This document shows positions 8,771-15,450 of a DNA stretch of 64,000 nt, piece after piece. The notes below the pieces were generated by a model, which was not told where the DNA came from, ran no database searches, and worked only from the letters and a program-made list of their open reading frames with translations. Position 1 is the first letter of the stretch, and each line of letters starts with the position of its first letter. The DNA is from Paenibacillus endoradicis (GTDB lineage: Bacteria > Bacillota > Bacilli > Paenibacillales > Paenibacillaceae): positions 558,001 through 622,000 of the forward strand of contig NZ_JANQBB010000003.1 of assembly GCF_024721975.1 (NCBI RefSeq), read 5' to 3'. Position numbers and translations under genes: made by a program.

Positions 8771-9241
8771 ATGAAGTGTCCAGTATGCGATCAAGTAACG
8801 TTGCGAGAAGTTGAAAAAAGTGGAGTTTTAATTGATATTTGTCCTAGCTGTAAAGGCGTTTGGCTTGACCGTGGTGAATTAGAGAAGTTAATGCAAAGCA
8901 TTAATGAGACTCAAGAAGAATTTGAACAATTACAATCTCAAGTAGCTACTCAACATCTTAGAACTTCAATGGATCAATCCTACAATCCGAATGAACAGAA
9001 GGCTAATCAACAACCTTTCACGCAACAACCTTACAGTCAACAAACTTTTGGAAATGTACAACAAAACTATCAGCAAGCCAATCATCAACAACCGAACTAT
9101 CAACAGTCAAATTATGAGCAGCCTTATAATAAAGATAGTCATAAACATGGCGATAGTAAGTATGGATATGATAAATATGGTCGTCCATATAAGAAAAAGA
9201 AAAAAACTGTATTTAGTGTATTTGAAGATTTGTTCGACTAA
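8771..9241 (+). CDS. zf-TFIIB-type zinc-ribbon protein with Q/N/Y-rich region
   Basis: Small protein of 156 residues. The N-terminus is a zinc ribbon of the zf-TFIIB family, with two CxxC pairs (MKCPVCDQ and ICPSCKGVWLDRGELEKL). Residues of about 65-120 are low complexity, dominated by Gln, Asn, Tyr and Pro (for example QQPFTQQPYSQQ), followed by a Lys-rich patch and the terminal FSVFEDLFD. The family is common but its role is not established. The zinc ribbon suggests nucleic acid or protein contacts, and the middle resembles aggregation-prone linkers. It is preceded by leader element L2 and followed by a strong terminator, so it is monocistronic. Confidence 0.8.
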   Translation: MKCPVCDQVTLREVEKSGVLIDICPSCKGVWLDRGELEKLMQSINETQEEFEQLQSQVATQHLRTSMDQSYNPNEQKANQQPFTQQPYSQQTFGNVQQNYQQANHQQPNYQQSNYEQPYNKDSHKHGDSKYGYDKYGRPYKKKKKTVFSVFEDLFD

Positions 9242-9296
9242 ACAAACGAAATTTAGTATTACAAAATAGATTCCAATGGAATTGGATAATGATTAT

Positions 9297-9345
9297 GAAG
9301 CAGGATCAGAGAAAGTAATATACTCTCTGATCCTGCTTCTTTTTG
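9297..9345 (+). terminator. Rho-independent terminator
   Basis: A perfect 16-bp stem, GAAGCAGGATCAGAGA with TCTCTGATCCTGCTTC, is followed by TTTTTG. Confidence 0.92.
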
Positions 9346-9414
9346 TATTCATACATAAGCTATTGGAAATAGGACAATATAATGACATATTTTACGGAAA
9401 TGAAAGGTGATTAT

Positions 9415-10221
9415 ATGATGAAGTCAGGTAAAAAACTATCGATAGGTATTATTGCATTAATGATCGCGATCACGTTCTATATGGAAGGACAAGAGAAAGT
9501 ATACAGTGAGAATATAAAATCCGGGACTCATCTGATGGCAATTGTCATTGATGATCTAGGCAACGATATGGACGGAACAGAAGCGATTTTAAAATTAGAT
9601 ATTCCTATAACGGTAGCTGTAATGCCGTTTCTTCCTTCGTCGACAAAGGATGCTGAAGCAGCATATCAAGCAGGTCATGAAGTTATCGTTCATATGCCAA
9701 TGGAACCAAACAAAGGTTTGAAAAAATGGTTAGGACCTGGAGCTCTAACAGCAGATCTTACGGATGAAGAAGTAAGGCAAAAGGTAGAACAAGCTATTGA
9801 TAATATACCTCATGCTGTCGGTATGAATAATCATATGGGTTCTAAGATTACTTCCAACGAACGTATTATGCGAATCGTCTTGCAAGTGTGCAAAGAACGT
9901 AATTTGTACTATTTAGATAGTAAAACGACATACCAATCCGTTGTTGCAAAGGTAGCGACTGAGTTAGGCGTGCCTTATGCGGAAAATCAGTTATTTCTAG
10001 ATGATGTATATAGTGCAGAGCATGTTCACAAACAAATGCAGAAAGCGTACGCTCTAATGGAACGTCAAGAAAATACGGTCATGATAGGACATGTTGGTGC
10101 ACCAGGTAAATATACATCGAGTGAAATTTTACGTTCTATTCCACAATTTGCACAACGTGGCCAGCTCGTACGTGTAAGTGAATTAATACTTTTTAACTTA
10201 ATTGATCCAGAGGTAATGTAG
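9415..10221 (+). CDS. Exported divergent polysaccharide deacetylase family protein (COG2861-like)
   Basis: Predicted exported protein of 268 residues of the divergent polysaccharide deacetylase group, presumed to act on cell-wall or other polysaccharides; activity in this subgroup is not established. After a signal sequence (MMKSGKKLSIGIIALMIAI) it has AIVIDDLGND with the paired Asp, VAVMPFLPSS, HEVIVHMPMEP and MNNHMGSK, the expected motif order. I preferred ATG 9415 over ATG 9382 because AAAGGTGA precedes it and the signal peptide then begins with the positively charged stretch. The 3' end overlaps that of the convergent amidase gene by 24 bases. Confidence 0.82.
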   Translation: MMKSGKKLSIGIIALMIAITFYMEGQEKVYSENIKSGTHLMAIVIDDLGNDMDGTEAILKLDIPITVAVMPFLPSSTKDAEAAYQAGHEVIVHMPMEPNKGLKKWLGPGALTADLTDEEVRQKVEQAIDNIPHAVGMNNHMGSKITSNERIMRIVLQVCKERNLYYLDSKTTYQSVVAKVATELGVPYAENQLFLDDVYSAEHVHKQMQKAYALMERQENTVMIGHVGAPGKYTSSEILRSIPQFAQRGQLVRVSELILFNLIDPEVM

Positions 10222-10977
10222 CACTCCACTTGCAATTGCAGAAGCAATTTTTGTCTGTTCATTACTCGTGACAAGACGTTCGCGATCAGCAGCATTACTA
10301 ATAAAGCCTAACTCCACAAGAACGGCAGGAGACTTTATATATTTAAGTAAATAGAATGTTTTTACTGGCACCACATGTTTAGATGTTCCAAATAATTCAT
10401 TCATAGGCGCTTGAATATTGTTTGCTAACAATGAACTTTCTCCTGTGTGCTGATGTAAAACAAGTGGGCCGTTTGCTCTTGCATTAGGAGCGGCATTGAC
10501 ATGTAAGCTAATGAAGATGACATGTTCAATCTCTCGTGTTAAACCCATCCGTTGTGATAAATCTTTAAGATGACGTGATGATGTTTTATGCCAATCATTA
10601 TCTTCACTTAATGCATAATCACCTGTACGATTTAATATCGTGGGAATACCATTACTTTGTAATATGGCATATAACTTTTTGGCAACAGCCAAATTAATGT
10701 CTTTTTCCAAAATGTTTTGATATGATGCACCACCATCAATACCTCCGTGGCCAGCATCAATGATTACAGCAGTCGTTGGGAACATAATTTCTGTATAAGC
10801 CCCATCTATATTTGTTAATCTTGATAATTCAGCATCTACGTAATGCAACGAAGCGGCATCCTCATTAGTATCTGTTGACCAGATAACGCTCGAAGCTTGA
10901 ATTGTATTTGGGGAGCAACTAATTATTACTATGAGTAGACAAATTGCAATGCTAAGTAATAAACAATGGTTTTTCAT
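10198..10977 (-). CDS. N-acetylmuramoyl-L-alanine amidase (Amidase_3; CwlD-like)
   Basis: Exported zinc amidase that would cleave the N-acetylmuramoyl-L-alanine bond of peptidoglycan. The zinc ligands and catalytic Glu are visible: VIIDAGHGGIDGGAS, EKDINLAVAKKL (Glu), FISLHVNAAP (His) and PAVLVELGFISN (Glu). 259 residues with a single catalytic domain, close to sporulation CwlD in size. The leader MKNHCLLLSIAICLLIVIIS ends in a lipobox-like IISC, so it may be a lipoprotein. It is convergent with the deacetylase-like gene; CwlD and a deacetylase cooperate in making cortex muramic lactam in Bacillus, but this neighbour is of a different deacetylase group, so that link is only suggestive. Confidence 0.85.
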   Translation of the reverse strand: MKNHCLLLSIAICLLIVIISCSPNTIQASSVIWSTDTNEDAASLHYVDAELSRLTNIDGAYTEIMFPTTAVIIDAGHGGIDGGASYQNILEKDINLAVAKKLYAILQSNGIPTILNRTGDYALSEDNDWHKTSSRHLKDLSQRMGLTREIEHVIFISLHVNAAPNARANGPLVLHQHTGESSLLANNIQAPMNELFGTSKHVVPVKTFYLLKYIKSPAVLVELGFISNAADRERLVTSNEQTKIASAIASGVLHYLWIN

Positions 10978-11120
10978 CCTATCCCAGCCTCTCTTTAACC
11001 AATCAAGTCAATATTGCTTTAGGATGGCTTGCATTGATTAGTTTCATTCATGAATGGTCTGGACATGAAGGGGCAATACTTAATGTATGAAGCTACAAAA
11101 TGATTAGGAGGCGATGGATA

Positions 11121-11312
11121 ATGGGTAAGATAACAGGCCAAGAATATGTACAGTATATAACAGAACAGCTTGTGGAATATATCGAAACGCCAGTTGCAGA
11201 TCGTAAACAAGCAAAAAAAGAAGCCAAAGCTACAAAAGAGCAATGGCTACCGAAATGGTTTGGAGTTGGTGGAGCATCTCTGTTAATGTGGATTAAGAAA
11301 AAAGATCAATAA
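11121..11312 (+). CDS. yqzE: YqzE-family small protein
   Basis: 63-residue protein with the layout of Bacillus YqzE: an N-terminal segment TGQEYVQYITEQLVEYIETP, a Lys/Ala-rich charged linker and a C-terminal LPKWFGVGGASLLMWIKKK. Its function is unknown; in B. subtilis the gene follows the comG competence operon. ATG 11121 is preferred because AGGAGG (11107-11112) precedes it; the in-frame ATG at 11100 lies upstream of that site. comG genes are not next to it here. Confidence 0.75.
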   Translation: MGKITGQEYVQYITEQLVEYIETPVADRKQAKKEAKATKEQWLPKWFGVGGASLLMWIKKKDQ

Positions 11313-11317
11313 TTGCA

Positions 11318-12172
11318 TTATTGTGGTTTATAAAAATTTCCTTGTTGCAGTAAGTAGTCGAATGGAATGAATCGTCTCATATTTTCATCGTCTTGTTGTA
11401 GTTCGATATATAGATCGAATAATTCCCATTCGTGGTAACCTGTTACGGAGTAGATAGCTTCGACTTGATCGCTCCAGATAGAACTTGTATATCGTAATTG
11501 ACTTCCGAATTCGATCAAGTTTTCGATAGATGTATCATCTTCGAATTCCGAATTCAAGGCAGTTGTAGTTAGCCAAGGCATAACGTCATAAGGAGCAAAG
11601 TATGATTGATATTCATATCCAGTTAATAAGGCATGAGAGAACGCTATTCCATGCCTTATTTGCTTTTGTGTAGAAACTTTTGCTGCAATTAAATGTTTTG
11701 AACCTAGGTCATATTGCTCCGAAGTAAATGGTTCGAAATACTGATTAGTATTGTTCACTTGTTGCGATACGACCATATGTAATGGATCGTAATAACGTAA
11801 TTTATATCTATTAGTAGATAAGTATTGTAGAGAGTCATCTGAGCCTAATCCATATTCCCCTAGTACATAACCACCTTTACCATCACTATGTATAACCATA
11901 TATCCGATTGTACCTAGTTTACTGTGTTGAATTAACATTAACCAACTATGTGTCCCCGGACCGAGTGGAGATACTGTAAGCTCCGCCTCTTTCCAACTTT
12001 CAAAATCTGGTTGATTGGCTAGTTCATCAACCCATAACTCTCCTTGGTCTTTAACTGATAGTGAATGAACTTTAGCATGAATAGTTCCCGAAGCCATTAT
12101 AGATAAATTACTGCAAAGCAGGAAAGCGACCATTACTCTAATGATCAGTTTAGATATTGATTTGTTATGCAT
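11318..12172 (-). CDS. Secreted protein of unknown function
   Basis: 284-residue exported protein, not recognised. It has a clear signal peptide (positively charged start, hydrophobic core VMVAFLLCSNLSIMA, likely cleavage after TIHA). The mature part is rich in Tyr, Ser and acidic residues, with segments such as GTIGYMVIHSDGKGGYVLGE that look like a beta-rich secreted fold. It sits between yqzE and yqhG, the position taken by the tapA-sipW-tasA-sinR-sinI block in B. subtilis, but I see no similarity to those proteins. It is convergent with yqzE (5 bases between stops). Confidence 0.7.
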   Translation of the reverse strand: MHNKSISKLIIRVMVAFLLCSNLSIMASGTIHAKVHSLSVKDQGELWVDELANQPDFESWKEAELTVSPLGPGTHSWLMLIQHSKLGTIGYMVIHSDGKGGYVLGEYGLGSDDSLQYLSTNRYKLRYYDPLHMVVSQQVNNTNQYFEPFTSEQYDLGSKHLIAAKVSTQKQIRHGIAFSHALLTGYEYQSYFAPYDVMPWLTTTALNSEFEDDTSIENLIEFGSQLRYTSSIWSDQVEAIYSVTGYHEWELFDLYIELQQDDENMRRFIPFDYLLQQGNFYKPQ

Positions 12173-12293
12173 GATATCACCTCATTAGAAGTATAGTGGA
12201 CAAGCTTCAAGAAGACTGTTATATATTGTCATCCATATGCATTGTCCTGAGTTCTATTTTTGCCGATAAGATGAATAAGACGTCATATAGCCA

Positions 12294-13220
12294 CTAATCA
12301 ATGCCATCCAAATGAAATAATCCGCAGTTTATGACGGATACAGTTATTCTTGGTTCGTATTGCCAACGAATTTCTTCTTCGCGTTTTTGAATTAAGCTTC
12401 GAACATGCTCACGACGCTCATCATCTTCAGCATGTTCGAGCATAGGCTCGTAATAACTTGCCAATCTTGCAAGTTCTTCGATAAGTCTTGTCTGAGCGTC
12501 TTCTGCCCAACGATAGTCGTAATTTTTTAATTTGCGCTCAATCGTTTGTTCTGCAATCGATAATGCTTTTGCATAGGCAATACCGTTTTTAGCGATATGA
12601 ATATTTGGCGGGATACGAGGAGAGAGCTTAATTTGCTCTAGCCGCCCTTGAAATGATTCTACGCAGTGACCTGTTACGAGTGAAATACCTAGACTATGAA
12701 TTTCTTCTCGCTTGCGGTCGGAACTGAATTCCACACAATAATTAACACCAAGCCATACTGTATATGGTCTGGAGGCATAAGGATGTAGTGCTTTCGCGTT
12801 AGGCTCTTGGAATAGGCAAACATAGCTACCATTGTCTTGGGTCGATTGAAAGAGTTGCTCGAGACGACCAGAACCATAATGCAGATGTTCCCTTGGTACA
12901 CGCGCAATTGGTTTCGGGACAAGTCCGTACGCTCTTTCAAAGCTTGATTCCTCAAATGTTTTTGCAACGGGATCTACAACCGGAGTAGACTCGATTAATT
13001 CATTATATTTATCATCGTCGGTTACAAACAGAAAGCTCATCGTCTCTGGAGTTTCGTTGACCCGATCGATAAAACTCCAGTAATAATATCTATTTGTTAG
13101 TTCACGATCTGCTGCTGGAGATAACTTAACTTTGAAATGATATGGCGATTTCTCGAGAATAGAGCATTGCGTTGCTTCTAAGTATCGCTGTACAAATCGA
13201 TGAATCTCTTTGCTGTTCAT
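12294..13220 (-). CDS. yqhG: YqhG-family protein
   Basis: 308-residue soluble protein matching the YqhG family, which travels with the YqhH helicase; its function is unknown. It starts MNSKEIHRFVQRYLEATQ and has the family-typical ELTNRYYYWSFIDRV and PRIPPNIHIAKNGIAYAKAL segments. The start is ATG at 13220, directly behind AGGAGGG at the foot of leader element L3; the longer reading (from 13244) would begin inside the leader. Downstream of yqhH on the same strand, but separated from it by three tandem leader elements, which suggests the two are controlled separately. Confidence 0.82.
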   Translation of the reverse strand: MNSKEIHRFVQRYLEATQCSILEKSPYHFKVKLSPAADRELTNRYYYWSFIDRVNETPETMSFLFVTDDDKYNELIESTPVVDPVAKTFEESSFERAYGLVPKPIARVPREHLHYGSGRLEQLFQSTQDNGSYVCLFQEPNAKALHPYASRPYTVWLGVNYCVEFSSDRKREEIHSLGISLVTGHCVESFQGRLEQIKLSPRIPPNIHIAKNGIAYAKALSIAEQTIERKLKNYDYRWAEDAQTRLIEELARLASYYEPMLEHAEDDERREHVRSLIQKREEEIRWQYEPRITVSVINCGLFHLDGID

Positions 13221-13225
13221 AGTGA

Positions 13226-13407
13226 CCCTCCTAAAACTTTTCATTGAGCTTCTATGGTCAACTTCTCTGCGATGAAAAGTTGCATCGTAAGCATAATCTA
13301 AAACTTTTCATTGAGTTTCTATGAGCAACTTCTCTGCAATGAAAAGTTGCATCGTAAGCATAGCCAAACTTTTTATAACAACTTCTCAGCAATGAAAAGT
13401 TACTTCG
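13226..13407 (-). promoter_or_regulatory. Three tandem structured leader elements (L3-L5) before yqhG
   Basis: Read on the minus strand, three copies of the leader lie head to tail: L5 (13407-13366), L4 (13354-13298) and L3 (13287-13226). Each opens CGATGCAACTTTTCAT or CGAAGTAACTTTTCAT, contains GAGAAGTTG, and closes with AATGAAAAGTTTTAG or TATAAAAAGTTT. L4 has a perfect 12-bp stem (AACTTTTCATTG/CAATGAAAAGTT). Only L3 ends in AGGAGG, the yqhG ribosome-binding site. L5 begins just after the yqhH stop. Confidence 0.7.
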
Positions 13408-13408
13408 G

Positions 13409-15142
13409 TTATGGTTTGACTTGTTGCTTCATCTCGTGAATCGTACTTCCTATGACGTTAAGCTCTTCTTGCAGTTGCTTTTCATCTTGAGATTTTAGAA
13501 TAGCCCTCGCGAGACGCTGTTCAATCGAGCCGTCACGACTTTCTAATTTTTCAAGAATATGATCCAAACCACCGATAACTAGCTCAAAGAGGTTAATCTT
13601 CTCATGTAATAGATGCAAAATATGTTCCTCAATGGTTCCTTGTGTACATAGATTGAAAATATGAACATCATGAGTTTGTCCAAGACGATGAACACGCCCA
13701 ATTCGTTGTTCTACACGCATAGGATTCCACGGTAGATCAAAGTTAATCATATGGTGACAGAATTGCAGATTGATTCCCTCTCCGCCTGCTTCAGTAGCGA
13801 TAAGTACTCTCGTATTTCCACGAAACAGATCCATCATCCAGTCTTTCTTACCTCTGTTCATACCACCGCGATAAGGAACAGCTGAGATGCCGTTTGCTTG
13901 GAAAAATTGCAATAAATACTCTTGTGTAGCACGGTATTCTGTGAACAAGATTACTTTCTCATCGCAATTTTGAATGAGTTCAAGTGCTTTATCAGCTTTT
14001 GAGTTAGAAGTAATGCTACGAATTTTCTCAACAATATCCCAAATTTGTGCTCGCATCGGAGATTCTTCGCTTGTTTTCTTAAACATATTGACGAGCGTAA
14101 GAAATACAGCATCTCGACTACTACAAACTTCTCGTTGTAATGTGACAAGTGATAACATACTGCTCATATCTATGGTGTCATCTTGTGCACGTTGTTTTAC
14201 AAAGTTCGTCACTGCATCATAAAGTGCTTGTTCTTCGGTAGATAGCTGTAGCGTAATATTTTTAACAATACGCTTTGTAAAATGAATACCACCATCACCA
14301 CGGCGATTACGAATCATAATGGAGGAAAGGACATCTTGAAGCTGATCTTCATTTTTCGGGATGCGTTTATCCACAACATAATTGCTAGTGAAATCGCTCT
14401 GTGCTCCTAGCTGACCTGGTTTTAATAGAGATATAAGATTAAATAACTCATCCAGATCGTTTTGAATCGGCGTGGCAGTAAGTAATAGACAATATTTTTT
14501 GCTTAATTGAGTAGCGAACTGATAGTTGGTTGTTTTTTTGTTTTTTAATTTATGAGCTTCATCAATAATAATTAGATCATAATCTGTTGCTAGTACTGCT
14601 TCACGATGAGGATCACGCTTAGCAGTATCAATGGAAGCCACAACAATATCATAGCCCCAAGAGTGTGCTTTTTTTTGAGCGACAGCACTAATACCGAATT
14701 TTTGATTAAGTTCTCTTACCCATTGCAATACTAACGAGGCAGGAACAAGAATTAAGGCACGTTTAACAAGACCACGGACAATATATTCTTTCAATATAAG
14801 ACCAGCCTCTATTGTCTTTCCTAATCCGACTTCATCAGCTAGAATAGCTCTTCCGCCCATTTCATGTAACACTCGTTGAGCTGTATCCAATTGATGCGGC
14901 ATCGGTTCTAGTGCGGGAAGCGAACGTAAACATTGTAGCTCTTCAAAACTATCTATGACGGTAGCTTGTTTAGCTTCCATCGCTAATTGATACATTGCCC
15001 ATTGATCCCATGGCCCATTTTGTTCGATGCGTTGTTGTAACTGATGGAACCACTGTCGTTCGAACGTCGTTTGAACTGCTGGATGAATAAGCTTTTGGAC
15101 GACTTCTTCTTCTGGTTGTGATGGTATAAGACGATTATTCAT
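13409..15142 (-). CDS. yqhH: SNF2-family DEAD/H helicase-like ATPase (YqhH)
   Basis: Cytoplasmic Swi2/Snf2-type ATPase of 577 residues, predicted to remodel or strip nucleic-acid complexes. RecA-like domain 1 shows ADEVGLGKTIEAGL (motif I), IIDEAHKLKNKKT (DEAH, motif II) and LLTATPIQND (motif III). Domain 2 shows IATEAGGEGINLQF (motif V) and QRIGRVHRLGQ (motif VI). ATG 15142 is supported by AAAGGAGC. The length matches bacterial YqhH, lacking the large N-terminal regions of RapA. In B. subtilis yqhH and yqhG are neighbours; the same order is kept here. Confidence 0.88.
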   Translation of the reverse strand: MNNRLIPSQPEEEVVQKLIHPAVQTTFERQWFHQLQQRIEQNGPWDQWAMYQLAMEAKQATVIDSFEELQCLRSLPALEPMPHQLDTAQRVLHEMGGRAILADEVGLGKTIEAGLILKEYIVRGLVKRALILVPASLVLQWVRELNQKFGISAVAQKKAHSWGYDIVVASIDTAKRDPHREAVLATDYDLIIIDEAHKLKNKKTTNYQFATQLSKKYCLLLTATPIQNDLDELFNLISLLKPGQLGAQSDFTSNYVVDKRIPKNEDQLQDVLSSIMIRNRRGDGGIHFTKRIVKNITLQLSTEEQALYDAVTNFVKQRAQDDTIDMSSMLSLVTLQREVCSSRDAVFLTLVNMFKKTSEESPMRAQIWDIVEKIRSITSNSKADKALELIQNCDEKVILFTEYRATQEYLLQFFQANGISAVPYRGGMNRGKKDWMMDLFRGNTRVLIATEAGGEGINLQFCHHMINFDLPWNPMRVEQRIGRVHRLGQTHDVHIFNLCTQGTIEEHILHLLHEKINLFELVIGGLDHILEKLESRDGSIEQRLARAILKSQDEKQLQEELNVIGSTIHEMKQQVKP

Positions 15143-15382
15143 AGTTGCTCCTTTATTATTGGATAATATTTTCTATCATTCCCCAAATGGCAAAAACATA
15201 ATCTTTCAATAAGCAGGGTAGCTTAATCATTCGACCTAAGTGACATTAATCATTGGCTCATTCATCTAAACAGCCCAGATTTATGGTATGAAACAAGTAC
15301 TAGCAGCATTGACTCGTTGACGAAAAGTGAATAGTTATGTAGTCAAAGTACCTGTAATAAAAACTTCATAAATTATTAATTT

Positions 15383-15429
15383 AAACTATATATAGTATGT
15401 TATAATAATTTTATTACTACATATAGTAA
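15383..15429 (+). promoter_or_regulatory. Tandem NrdR boxes overlapping the nrdJ promoter
   Basis: Two palindromic boxes, AAACTATATATAGTAT (15383-15398) and TTACTACATATAGTAA (15414-15429), have their CTAnATATAG cores exactly 31 bases apart, three helical turns. They flank a TATAAT at 15401-15406. This matches the paired NrdR operator pattern known upstream of bacterial ribonucleotide reductase genes. Confidence 0.8.
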
Positions 15430-15450
15430 TATTGAAGAGGGGTGACTAAT

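Noticed and set aside
15143..15450. Cobalamin riboswitch ahead of nrdJ
   Set aside because: No B12-box-like sequence is visible; the spacer contains the promoter and NrdR boxes only.
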